36,894 nucleotides of DNA from assembly GCA_041749015.1 (NCBI GenBank), contig JBGTCD010000052.1:1-36894 (forward strand). Direction: 5' to 3'. The notes under the pieces were generated by a model. The model worked only from the letters and a program-made list of their open reading frames with translations. It was not told the origin of the DNA and did not search any database. Both the position numbers and the translations under genes were made by a program. The DNA comes from JBGTCD01 sp041749015 (GTDB lineage Bacteria > Bacteroidota > Bacteroidia > Cytophagales > Cyclobacteriaceae). Positions 25,903 to 34,136 of the stretch are shown piece after piece (position 1 is the stretch's first letter; each line of letters begins with the position of its first letter).

Positions 25903-27099
25903 ATGTACGAAAAAACGCTTAAACCTGAAATAGAAAAGACCCTTGCTGAGATTCATGAAGCCGGTCTCTTCAAAAAGGAACGAATCATCACCTCTCCACA
26001 AGGGGCCGAAATCACCCTGAAAGATGGCCGAAAGGTGCTAAACTTTTGTGCCAATAACTACCTGGGCTTATCATCACATCCAAGGGTAATTGAAGCTGCT
26101 AAAAAGACCATTGACACCCATGGTTTTGGGATGTCTTCGGTGCGGTTTATCTGTGGCACACAGGATATTCACAAACAACTGGAGGAGAAGATTTCCGAAT
26201 TTCTGGGGTTGGAGGATACCATCCTCTATGCTGCGGCCTTTGATGCCAATGGTGGGGTGTTCGAGCCCCTCTTCGGACCCGAAGATGCCATTATCTCTGA
26301 TGCCCTCAACCATGCCTCTATTATTGATGGTGTGAGGCTGTGCAAGGCCATGCGGTTTAGGTATAAGCATAATGACATGGACGACCTTGAGACCCAGCTC
26401 AAGGAAGCCAGAGCCAAAGGCGTCAGGAACATCATCATAGTCACAGACGGCGTATTTTCCATGGATGGGACCATTGCCCAACTGGACAAGATCACCGAAT
26501 TGGCAGGCCGGTACGAGGCCCTGGTCATGAGCGATGAATGTCATTCCACAGGCTTTATGGGCAAGACCGGCAGGGGCGTGCATGAGCACCATCAGGTCAT
26601 GGAAAAGGTCGATATCATTACAGGCACCCTGGGCAAGGCGCTTGGGGGTGCCTCCGGCGGTTTTACCTCAGGTAAAAAAGAAGTCATCGAGCTGCTGCGG
26701 CAGCGGTCGAGGCCTTACCTGTTTTCCAATACTTTGGCACCTTCCATCGTTGGGGCCTCCATAGCCGTGCTGGATATGCTTTCCGAATCTACGGACCTTC
26801 GGGATAAGCTTGAAGACAACACCCGGTACTTCAGAAAAGGAATGACCGAAGCAGGATTTGATCTCAAGCCCGGAGCGCATCCCATCACCCCCGTAATGCT
26901 TTACGATGCCCCCTTATCACAAAAAATGGCCGACCAACTTTTGGACCTTGGGATTTATGTAATCGGCTTTTACTATCCGGTAGTGCCCAAAGGGGAGGCC
27001 AGGATTAGGGTGCAGCTCTCGGCCGTCCATGAACAGCACCACCTCGACCAGGCCATCGATGCTTTTGTTAAAACTGGAAAAGAATTGGGGGTAGTTTGA
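25903..27099 (+). CDS. kbl: 2-amino-3-ketobutyrate CoA ligase (glycine C-acetyltransferase)
   Basis: This 398-aa protein is nearly identical in length to E. coli Kbl and shows all alpha-oxoamine synthase features: LNFCANNYLGLSSHP near residue 46, DGVFSMDGTIAQL (182-194), DECHSTGFMGKTGRG (211-225), and the PLP lysine K245 in ITGTLGKALGGASGG. It cleaves 2-amino-3-ketobutyrate with CoA to glycine and acetyl-CoA, the second step of threonine degradation after the dehydrogenase at 24397-25350. It follows the 85-aa gene by 3 bp. Most of the gene is visibly more GC-rich than the copper genes that follow. Confidence 0.96.
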   Translation: MYEKTLKPEIEKTLAEIHEAGLFKKERIITSPQGAEITLKDGRKVLNFCANNYLGLSSHPRVIEAAKKTIDTHGFGMSSVRFICGTQDIHKQLEEKISEFLGLEDTILYAAAFDANGGVFEPLFGPEDAIISDALNHASIIDGVRLCKAMRFRYKHNDMDDLETQLKEARAKGVRNIIIVTDGVFSMDGTIAQLDKITELAGRYEALVMSDECHSTGFMGKTGRGVHEHHQVMEKVDIITGTLGKALGGASGGFTSGKKEVIELLRQRSRPYLFSNTLAPSIVGASIAVLDMLSESTDLRDKLEDNTRYFRKGMTEAGFDLKPGAHPITPVMLYDAPLSQKMADQLLDLGIYVIGFYYPVVPKGEARIRVQLSAVHEQHHLDQAIDAFVKTGKELGVV

Positions 27100-27454
27100 T
27101 GCTTGATTAATAGAATTTATCCTATAGGCCCAATTCTTTAATTAGCAGAACTGCACTCTGCAAATAGCGAAAGGCTAAATGCAAACATCAACCTCATTGC
27201 ATTTATAATCTAATCCATATATTTTTATATAGAAATGAAAGATGGTGGTATTGAAAACAATACCCATTCTGCTTATACAAATTACCCCTAATCGTCCAGG
27301 CAATTACGGATATCCAGATGTTGCCAGCAATTAAACCTTTTCGTATACGAAACTCATTAACTTACTCGCAAATAATATACTCGAAAAAATGAATAAATAA
27401 AAGATTAAGTTATAACATTCACATTATTAAAGAAAAAACTTAAAATGATATATT
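27100..27454. other. Intergenic region, 355 bp, with two short inverted repeats
   Basis: No ORF of note is seen on either strand. The region is AT-rich, especially in its last 100 bp. It holds GGTATTG-AAAA-CAATACC (27247-27264), a 7-bp-stem hairpin with no T tract, and a perfect 14-bp palindrome TTTCGTATACGAAA (27339-27352) about 100 bp before the AraC-type gene. The region marks the boundary between kbl and the copper island. I see no direct repeats, integrase or tRNA that would indicate how the island arrived. Confidence 0.6.
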
Positions 27455-28015
27455 ATGAGAGTTTATATTAAAAACATGGTTTGTAACCGATGTATTATGG
27501 TCGTGAAAAATGAACTTGAGAAAATCGGATTTAATCCTTTAAATGTAACCTTAGGGGAATTAAATTTTGAAAGTGAACTTAGTAGCAGTGAAAAACTGGC
27601 CATAAATAATCACCTGCTGACTTTTGGATTTGAGCTCATTGGTGATAAAAAGAGTAGGATTATCGAGAAGATTAAAAATGTTATAGTTAATCTTGTTCAT
27701 CAACAGAATAATGAAATCAAAACCAATCTCTCTGATTTATTGAGTAGCAGTCTCCATCACGATTATAACTATTTATCTAACCTCTTTTCGGAAGTAGAAG
27801 GAATTACCATTGAAAAATTTTATATCGCTCAAAAGATTGAAAAAGTAAAAGAACTATTGGTTTATGACGAAATGTCTTTAAGTGAAATTGCTTTTCAATT
27901 AAAATATTCCAGTGTAGCCTATCTTAGCAACCAGTTCAAGAAAGTAACCGGACTCACTCCCAGCCACTTTAAACAAATAAAGGAAGAAAAAAGAAAGCCC
28001 TTAGATAAAATATAA
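27455..28015 (+). CDS. AraC-family regulator with N-terminal HMA-like MxCxxC segment
   Basis: The 186-aa protein is far shorter than a classic AraC. Residues 1 to about 65 resemble a heavy-metal-associated fold: MRVYIKNMVCNRCIMVV, with M8, C10 and C13 in exact MxCxxC spacing, and a later LLTFGFELIGD matching the HMA GY/GF end. Residues about 85-180 are an AraC double helix-turn-helix domain: KIEKVKELLVYDEMSLSEIA, then YLSNQFKKVTGLTPSHFKQ. Standing 85 bp upstream of copA, it is best read as a Cu(I)-responsive activator that binds metal by its own HMA-like part, rather than a CueR or CopY type. Ligand and target sites are inferred. Confidence 0.85.
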   Translation: MRVYIKNMVCNRCIMVVKNELEKIGFNPLNVTLGELNFESELSSSEKLAINNHLLTFGFELIGDKKSRIIEKIKNVIVNLVHQQNNEIKTNLSDLLSSSLHHDYNYLSNLFSEVEGITIEKFYIAQKIEKVKELLVYDEMSLSEIAFQLKYSSVAYLSNQFKKVTGLTPSHFKQIKEEKRKPLDKI

Positions 28016-28100
28016 ATCTTACAAATCACTTCTAAAATTCCACAATAGTCCAATACCGTCTTATTGCCACCTTTGCATCATTAAATTAAACAAATGAAGT

Positions 28101-30515
28101 ATGGCAACCCAAAATAATGAAATCATCTATCTTCCTTTGGAAGATGTAGAAAGTGAACATTGTGCATTAATAGTCGAAAAAGGACTGGCACAAGTGAAAG
28201 GTATTGAAACCCACAAAGTGGAACTCAACAACCGCAGAGCAGCAGTTACTGTAAGTAATAAAGAAGTAATATCAGAAGCTGTAAAGGTAGTGAAGGACTT
28301 AGGCTATGCTGTTACTACAGTCAAAGGCACTTTTCCTGTGTTAGGAATGACATGTGCCTCTTGTGCTGGGAGTGTAGAAAGTATTGTGAAACATGAACCT
28401 GGTGTAGTCAATGCCTCGGTGAATTTTGCAACCGCTGATCTATCTATTGAATATTTGCCAAACATGACGAGTGCCGCAAAGCTGCAAAAAGCAGTTCAAT
28501 CCATTGGTTATGATTTATTGGTAGCAGATGAAACCAAACAACAGGAAACTTTAGAAGCTATCCACAAGCAAAAATTCCAAAAACTAAAGACTAAAACCAA
28601 ATGGGCTGTAATTTTATCGCTCCCAGTTGTGATTATAGGTATGTTCTTTATGGAAATGCCTTATGCAAACCTAATCATGTGGTTGTTCTCTACACCCGTT
28701 GTATTATGGTTGGGTAGAGATTTCTTCGTGAATGCCTGGAATCAAACCAAACACCGCTCTGCAAATATGGATACATTGGTAGCACTGAGTACAGGTATTG
28801 CCTATGTGTTCAGTGTATTCAATATGATATTTGCTGACTTTTGGCATCAAAGGGGATTGCACGCCCACGTATATTTTGAAGCCGCAGCAGTTATTATCGC
28901 ATTTATTCTATTAGGGAAATTGTTGGAAGAAAAAGCCAAAGGCAATACATCTTCAGCAATTAAAAAACTAATGGGCTTACAGCCTAAAACTGTCATAGTG
29001 ATCAAATCAGACGGGACGGAAAAACAGACTGCTATTGAGGAGGTGAAAATCGGTGACATTATTTTGGTAAAGCCAGGTGAAAAAATTGCGGTGGACGGCA
29101 TGGTAACTTTAGGCAGTTCCTATGTAGATGAAAGCATGTTAAGTGGTGAACCTGTGCCTGTATTGAAAAACCAAAGTGAAAAAGTCTTTGCAGGCACGAT
29201 TAACCAAAAAGGCAGCTTTCAATTTGAGGCAATCAAAGTAGGCAAAGAAACAATGCTTGCTCAAATCATCAAAATGGTACAGGACGCACAGGGAAGCAAA
29301 GCACCGGTACAAAAATTAGTAGATAAGATTGCAGGTATTTTTGTTCCAGTAGTGATAATTATAGCCATTCTCACATTTATTCTATGGTTCTTTTTGGGTG
29401 GTGAAAATGGTGTAGTACAGGGACTATTAGCGGCTGTTACGGTATTAGTTATTGCTTGTCCTTGTGCTTTGGGCTTGGCTACTCCTACAGCAATTATGGT
29501 GGGGGTAGGTAAAGGCGCTGAAAAAGGCATCTTAATTAAAGATGCTGAAAGTCTTGAATTAGCCAAAAAAGTAAATGCAATCGTATTGGACAAAACAGGA
29601 ACGATCACCGAAGGTAGTCCAGAGGTAACGGGTATTCAATGGCTGAGAAATGATGACACAACCAAAGAGATTTTATTAGGCATTGAAAAACAATCAGAAC
29701 ATCCATTGGCAGAGGCAGTAGTAAAGTATTTGCAAGGTGTAGAAACTTTAGCTATAACTGGTTTTGAAAGCATCACAGGTAAAGGTGCAAAAGCCAATCA
29801 CAATAATGAAACCTATTTTGTAGGTAATAAAAAATTGTTGACTGAAAGCAACATCAATATTGCGGAGAAGCTGCAAACCCAAGCCGATGAATGGAGCAAG
29901 CAGTCCAAAACCGTTATATGGTTTGCAGATAGCAAACAAGCCCTCTCAGTAATCGCCATTTCTGATAAAATCAAAGAAACCTCGGTAGCAGCCATCAGGC
30001 AATTGCAAGATATGGGCATTGCATTGTACATGCTCACCGGAGACAATGAAGCCACCGCCAAAGCCATTGCAGAGCAAACAGGCATCAAGCATTTCAAGGC
30101 AGAGGTGCTACCGCAACATAAGGCGGACTTTATAAAAGGCTTGCAAGAACAGGGGAAAATCGTAGCCATGGTGGGAGATGGAATTAATGATAGTACCGCC
30201 CTGGCAACATCAGATGTAAGCATCGCCATGGGCAAAGGAAGTGATATTGCGATGGATGTGGCTAAGATGACCATTATTTCATCAGATCTTACCAAAATTC
30301 CAGAAGCGATTCGTTTGTCAAAGCAAACAGTTGCCACAATCAGGCAAAATCTGTTCTGGGCCTTTATATACAATTTAATTGGTATTCCTATTGCCGCAGG
30401 ACTTCTTTATCCCATAAATGGCTTCTTATTGAACCCTATGATTGCTGGTGCAGCAATGGCATTGAGCAGTGTAAGTGTGGTGACTAATAGTCTGCGGCTG
30501 AAGTTAAAAAAATAA
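28101..30515 (+). CDS. copA: Cu(+)-translocating P1B-type ATPase
   Basis: The 804-aa protein has an N-terminal HMA-like region that is degenerate (residues 10-75, only one Cys, in ESEHCALIVEKG), then a normal HMA domain with GMTCASC (C85, C88). It shows the membrane CPC motif at 453-455 (IACPCALGLATP), the phosphorylation site D497 (DKTGT), the HP dipeptide in EKQSEHPLAEAV, and GDGIND (692-697). The TGE-like actuator motif is LSGEPVPV. This is the full set for a Cu(I)-exporting P1B-1 pump, moving copper out of the cytoplasm. It is preceded by the AraC-type regulator and followed by two small HMA proteins. Silver may also be a substrate. Confidence 0.95.
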   Translation: MATQNNEIIYLPLEDVESEHCALIVEKGLAQVKGIETHKVELNNRRAAVTVSNKEVISEAVKVVKDLGYAVTTVKGTFPVLGMTCASCAGSVESIVKHEPGVVNASVNFATADLSIEYLPNMTSAAKLQKAVQSIGYDLLVADETKQQETLEAIHKQKFQKLKTKTKWAVILSLPVVIIGMFFMEMPYANLIMWLFSTPVVLWLGRDFFVNAWNQTKHRSANMDTLVALSTGIAYVFSVFNMIFADFWHQRGLHAHVYFEAAAVIIAFILLGKLLEEKAKGNTSSAIKKLMGLQPKTVIVIKSDGTEKQTAIEEVKIGDIILVKPGEKIAVDGMVTLGSSYVDESMLSGEPVPVLKNQSEKVFAGTINQKGSFQFEAIKVGKETMLAQIIKMVQDAQGSKAPVQKLVDKIAGIFVPVVIIIAILTFILWFFLGGENGVVQGLLAAVTVLVIACPCALGLATPTAIMVGVGKGAEKGILIKDAESLELAKKVNAIVLDKTGTITEGSPEVTGIQWLRNDDTTKEILLGIEKQSEHPLAEAVVKYLQGVETLAITGFESITGKGAKANHNNETYFVGNKKLLTESNINIAEKLQTQADEWSKQSKTVIWFADSKQALSVIAISDKIKETSVAAIRQLQDMGIALYMLTGDNEATAKAIAEQTGIKHFKAEVLPQHKADFIKGLQEQGKIVAMVGDGINDSTALATSDVSIAMGKGSDIAMDVAKMTIISSDLTKIPEAIRLSKQTVATIRQNLFWAFIYNLIGIPIAAGLLYPINGFLLNPMIAGAAMALSSVSVVTNSLRLKLKK

Positions 30516-30594
30516 ACACTTACTCAGAGATGTAAGCAATAAATCTCACAACTCAAACATGAAAAAACGTAACATTTTCCAGTGTAGAAGTAAG

Positions 30595-30602
30595 CAAATT
30601 TG
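30595..30602 (+). promoter_or_regulatory. Possible -7 box before the small HMA genes
   Basis: CAAATTTG differs by one base from TAnnTTTG and lies 20 bases before the ATG at 30623, in the 107-bp gap after copA. This would give the chaperone - DUF3347 - oxidase genes their own start site. Weak evidence. Confidence 0.25.
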
Positions 30603-30622
30603 TGCTAATAAAATATAAAAAA

Positions 30623-30880
30623 ATGAAAACGATAACAATTAACATTCCCAACATGCAGAGTACACACTGTCAGACAAGAGTGAAAAATGCAGTAAAAGAA
30701 ATTGAAGGTGTTCAAATTCAAAATTTAGAAGCTGGAAAACTAAACGCATCCATTGCCTCTGATAAAGCTAAACACGAAATGGAAGAAGCGATCAAAAAAG
30801 CGGGTTACACCGTGGTATATGAAGAATCTGAGGCACTCGCAAGCACTGGGGCAGCATGTTCAACTGGATGCTGCAATTAA
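30623..30880 (+). CDS. CopZ-like small HMA protein lacking the first metal-binding Cys
   Basis: The ATG at 30623 (85 aa) is preferred to the GTG at 30602. Residues 1-70 are an HMA domain: MKTITINIPNMQSTHCQTRV early, AVKEIEGVQ, and AIKKAGYTVVY at the end. In the metal loop the MxCxxC pattern is M11-x-S13-x-H15-C16, so the first Cys is Ser and a His sits beside the second. After the fold comes a Cys-rich tail, C79-x3-C83-C84 (CSTGCCN). It may hold copper through the tail or the His/Cys pair, or be partly inactive as a chaperone. It is 107 bp after copA and 35 bp before the next HMA gene. Confidence 0.8.
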   Translation: MKTITINIPNMQSTHCQTRVKNAVKEIEGVQIQNLEAGKLNASIASDKAKHEMEEAIKKAGYTVVYEESEALASTGAACSTGCCN

Positions 30881-30915
30881 TAATTTTCATATTAAGAAAA
30901 ATGAAAGTATAGATC

Positions 30916-31137
30916 ATGGAAAATAATAATCTTCAGTTCAAGACAAATATTAATTGTGGTAGTTGCGTGGCATCTGTAAAACCACACTTAGATGCAGCAG
31001 AAGGGGTCTGCCATTGGGATGTCGACACAGCCAGCAAGGATAAAATTTTATCGGTGCATTCCGAAGGAATTACCAATGAGCAGGTAATCGAAACTGTGCA
31101 AAAAGCAGGATATAAAATTGAAATATTAAAACAATAA
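30916..31137 (+). CDS. Small heavy-metal-associated (HMA) domain protein
   Basis: This 73-aa, single-domain protein has the pattern NCGSC (C14, C17) in place of MxCxxC, with Ile-Asn rather than Met before the first Cys. It keeps the HMA framework, ASVKPHLDAAEGV and ETVQKAGYKIEILKQ. It has no signal peptide, so it should be cytosolic and could hand Cu(I) to the CopA pump. It lies 35 bp after the preceding HMA gene and 10 bp before the DUF3347 gene, evidently in one operon. It is the better candidate of the two small proteins for a working CopZ. Confidence 0.82.
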   Translation: MENNNLQFKTNINCGSCVASVKPHLDAAEGVCHWDVDTASKDKILSVHSEGITNEQVIETVQKAGYKIEILKQ

Positions 31138-31147
31138 AATTAAAGAC

Positions 31148-31594
31148 ATGAAATATATAATTTTTGCAATGGCATTATTGCTAATCGGAATTTCAGCATT
31201 TGCCCAAAATACAAGCGAACTTTTGAACAATTACATCAGTGTTAAAAATGCATTGGTAGAAAGCGACAGTAAGGCAGCTTCAAAAGCTATCAATACATTT
31301 TATCAATCAATCAAAATCGAAGAAAACCTTCCACGAAAAGCAGAACTACTGAAAGCAACTGAAAAAATGCAAAAGGCTGGTGATAATATCGAAAAGGAAA
31401 GGGCTGCTTTTAAGGATGTTTCTACCATAATGTGGGACTTGGTTAAGGATGCTGAAAATGTAAATGAGCCAGTATATTACCAGTACTGCCCGATGAAAAA
31501 AGCCTATTGGCTAAGCAAAGAGAAGGAAATCGAAAACCCCTATTATGGTTCTGCCATGCTTTCTTGTGGTAAAATAGTTGAAACAAAAGAATGA
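31148..31594 (+). CDS. Periplasmic DUF3347 family protein
   Basis: This 148-aa protein has a clear signal peptide (MKYIIFAMALLLIGISAFAQ) and a helical body (LLNNYISVKNALVESDSKAA, early). The C-terminal part has the DUF3347 signature: YYQYCPMKKAYWLS, then NPYYGSAMLSCGK. The conserved C114, M116, M137 and C140 look like copper ligands. DUF3347 also occurs fused to CusB-like efflux adaptors in Bacteroidota, so a periplasmic copper-binding role is reasonable; no direct function is established. It lies 10 bp after the HMA gene and 62 bp before the multicopper oxidase. Confidence 0.85.
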   Translation: MKYIIFAMALLLIGISAFAQNTSELLNNYISVKNALVESDSKAASKAINTFYQSIKIEENLPRKAELLKATEKMQKAGDNIEKERAAFKDVSTIMWDLVKDAENVNEPVYYQYCPMKKAYWLSKEKEIENPYYGSAMLSCGKIVETKE

Positions 31595-31597
31595 CCT

Positions 31598-31630
31598 AAG
31601 GGGACTTCCACTTTTTGGGGTGTCCTTTTA
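31598..31630 (+). terminator. Weak terminator-like hairpin between DUF3347 and oxidase genes
   Basis: AAGGGGAC (31598-31605) can pair with GTGTCCTT (31620-31627) at 7 of 8 positions including one G-U, and TTTA follows. The T tract is short. At best it would attenuate transcription into the oxidase gene. Confidence 0.2.
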
Positions 31631-31656
31631 TCCAGTTTTCCTTAAATTTTCTATCA

Positions 31657-33918
31657 ATGAAATTAGAATATACACGGTCAAAAAAGCCGTTTTTGTGCAT
31701 GTTGTTTTTGCTGTTTACGGCAAATCTAATTACAGCCCAAGATGTGGTTCGTTACGATTTGCATGTAAAAGACACTATCGTAGCTTTTGCAGGAAAGGAA
31801 AAACGAGCCATTGCAGTAAACGGACAAATACCCATGCCCACACTCGTATTTACTGAAGGTGATACCGCAGAGATTGTGGTTCTTAACCTTTTAAAAGCAG
31901 GCACAGCCCTGCATTGGCACGGTGTACAATTGCCTAATAAGGAGGATGGGGTTCCGTATCTAACCCAGTTGCCAATTCAGCCAAATGAAACACATACCTA
32001 TCGTTTTCCTATAAAGCAGAATGGTACGTATTGGTATCATAGTCATGCTGGGTTTCAGGAACAGATCGGCATGTACGGCTCCTTAGTATTTCTAAAAAAA
32101 CCGGATGATCCTCATTTCAGAAAAGGCATTGATGATTTGCCTTCCGTTGCTATCACCTTGAGCGAATGGACCAACATAAAACCAAATCAGGTACAGCGTA
32201 TGCTGGCAACAGGAAATGATTGGTTTGGAATTAAAAAGAATACAGTGCAGAGTTACGGAGAGGCTATAAAAGAAGGTCATTTTAAAACTAAGGTTAGGAA
32301 TGAATGGAAGCGCATGGAAGCCATGGACGTGAGCGATGTGTACTATGATAAATTTCTTATCAATGGCCAAGCAGAAAGTCAGCTAACGGAATTTAATGGA
32401 GGGGATAAAGTTCGGTTGCGTATTGCCAATGCGGGTGGCTCATCTTATTTCTGGGTCAGTTATGCAGGCGGAAAAGTCACGGTTGTAGGTAATGATGGCA
32501 ACGATGTGGAACCTGTAGAAGTAGATCGTTTTATCATCGGTGTCTCTGAAACTTATGATATCGTAGTGACACTACCTGATGACGGATTCTCTTATGAACT
32601 TCTGGCAACACCTGAAGACCGTTCTGGAAGTGCATCTCTATTTCTGGGCCAGGGCGAAAAGCAATTTGCATCAAAGCTTCCACGATTGGACTATTTTGTA
32701 GGCATGAAGATGATGAATGATATGATGAAAATGAATGGTGAGATGCACGATATGGGGATGAATATGAGTTTGCAAAAAATGGATATGAATGCCGTGATGT
32801 ACCCAGAAATTTCCGGTCAGTCTGCTATGCGAGAAATGGATCATTCCCAACATGATATGGAAAGTAAAAGTGAGGACAATAATACTCCAACTATGACTTC
32901 AGCTAATATCAAAACCTTGAATTACAATATGTTGAAATCTCCTCACAATACTATGCTAGACAAAACAGTTCAAGTAAAGGAATTGCGTTTTGAGTTGACA
33001 GGAAACATGAACCGCTATGTATGGAGCATGGACAACAAGGTGCTTTCTGAAACGGATAAAATACCAGTTAAAAAAGGGGAAATACTACGAATTACACTCT
33101 ACAACAATTCTATGATGCGCCACCCTATGCACCTGCATGGATTTGATTTTAGGTTATTGAATGAACATGGAGAATATTCACCACTTAAGAATGTAATGGA
33201 CATCATGCCAATGGAAACCAACGTTATTGAATTTGAAGCCAATGACGAGGGCGACTGGTTTTTCCATTGCCATATCTTATATCATATGATGGCTGGCATG
33301 AACCGTGTATTTGAAGTAGGTGATTATGAAAACCCATTAATCCCAAACAAAACCAAAGCATATCAGCATTTACAAAGGGAAAGCAATATGCTGCATCTTA
33401 TGGCACAAAATGATTTTGCAACCAATGGCAATGATGGAGAAGCTATGTTACAAACTACTTGGTGGAGCTTGGGCACAGAATGGCGATTGGGATATAATGA
33501 CATGCATGGCTATGAAGTAGAAACACATGTGGGAAGATACATTGGAAAGATGCAATGGTTCATGCCCTTTGTAGGTTTTGACTGGCGATACCGTAAAATG
33601 GGAATTGATGAACAAGAGAAAAACCTGTTTGGACAGGTTAATAAAAAAGACAATAGAAGAGCGGTCAGTTTAGGTGTGATGTACACCCTTCCGATGTTAG
33701 TCAATTTACAGGCAGAAGCTTACCACGATGGTATAGTTCGATTAACATTAATGAGAGAAGATATTCCGATATCAAAAAGAATACGAGCTGGATTTATGAT
33801 GAATACTGATTTAGAATATATGGTTGGATTGAATTATATTATTGGTAAAAATATCGGAATAAGAACACATTACGATAGTGATATGGGTTTTGGTTTTGGA
33901 TTAACATTAAATTACTGA
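31657..33918 (+). CDS. Multicopper oxidase with C-terminal outer-membrane-barrel-like region
   Basis: The ATG at 31657 (753 aa) starts a signal peptide ending LITAQ; the frame is open from a TTG at 31615. All four copper-binding motifs are present: HWHG (86-89), HSH (128-130), HPMHLHG (489-495) and HCHILYHMMAGM (537-548, with axial Met 548). A Met/His-rich stretch lies near residues 348-410 (MKMMNDMMKM, MDHSQHDMES), as in PcoA/CopA-type oxidases. After the oxidase ends, about 190 residues remain (WWSLGTEWRLGYNDMHG up to FGFGLTLNY). They alternate like outer-membrane beta strands and end in an aromatic residue, resembling PcoB/CopB. The gene would therefore unite the PcoA and PcoB functions: Cu(I) oxidation or sequestration at the outer membrane. 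It is the last gene of the copper set. Confidence 0.92.
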   Translation: MKLEYTRSKKPFLCMLFLLFTANLITAQDVVRYDLHVKDTIVAFAGKEKRAIAVNGQIPMPTLVFTEGDTAEIVVLNLLKAGTALHWHGVQLPNKEDGVPYLTQLPIQPNETHTYRFPIKQNGTYWYHSHAGFQEQIGMYGSLVFLKKPDDPHFRKGIDDLPSVAITLSEWTNIKPNQVQRMLATGNDWFGIKKNTVQSYGEAIKEGHFKTKVRNEWKRMEAMDVSDVYYDKFLINGQAESQLTEFNGGDKVRLRIANAGGSSYFWVSYAGGKVTVVGNDGNDVEPVEVDRFIIGVSETYDIVVTLPDDGFSYELLATPEDRSGSASLFLGQGEKQFASKLPRLDYFVGMKMMNDMMKMNGEMHDMGMNMSLQKMDMNAVMYPEISGQSAMREMDHSQHDMESKSEDNNTPTMTSANIKTLNYNMLKSPHNTMLDKTVQVKELRFELTGNMNRYVWSMDNKVLSETDKIPVKKGEILRITLYNNSMMRHPMHLHGFDFRLLNEHGEYSPLKNVMDIMPMETNVIEFEANDEGDWFFHCHILYHMMAGMNRVFEVGDYENPLIPNKTKAYQHLQRESNMLHLMAQNDFATNGNDGEAMLQTTWWSLGTEWRLGYNDMHGYEVETHVGRYIGKMQWFMPFVGFDWRYRKMGIDEQEKNLFGQVNKKDNRRAVSLGVMYTLPMLVNLQAEAYHDGIVRLTLMREDIPISKRIRAGFMMNTDLEYMVGLNYIIGKNIGIRTHYDSDMGFGFGLTLNY

Positions 33919-34136
33919 AAGAAAATTTTCAAAAGAGGGATTCTCAAAAATATAGATATTCAAATAGTTTAAGACGAAAGTAAAGTGGGCAACATCAGCT
34001 AAGGATGAATGGGTTTCATCGGTCAGAAAAGTTTGATGGCACAAAAATCAGCCACAATGTGTAAATTTATTAATTGCTGTAGCTCTGTGCAGATGTTAAG
34101 CTTAGTGGATTCTAAGCCCCATCATGCCATTCAAGA
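33919..34136. other. Intergenic region between convergent genes
   Basis: This 218-bp gap holds no ORF or recognisable element. A GCTTAG/CTAAGC hairpin (34100-34117) with a 6-base loop could help end transcription from one or both sides, but it has no T tract. Confidence 0.4.

Noticed and set aside
26074..26592. 172-codon minus-strand ORF inside kbl
   Set aside because: Shadow of the catalytic core of kbl; no independent support.
27100..27454. Riboswitch or small RNA upstream of the copper regulator
   Set aside because: Two small inverted repeats are present but no known riboswitch core or terminator pair can be recognised.
30559..30618. 19-codon ORF (MKKRNIFQ...) with two Cys between copA and the HMA gene, like a metal-sensing leader peptide
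   Set aside because: No attenuator hairpin follows, and such a short ORF is expected by chance in AT-rich DNA; it also covers the possible promoter.
31598..31630. Strong intrinsic terminator splitting the copper operon
   Set aside because: The stem has a mismatch and a G-U pair and only a short T tract; I keep it only as a weak candidate.
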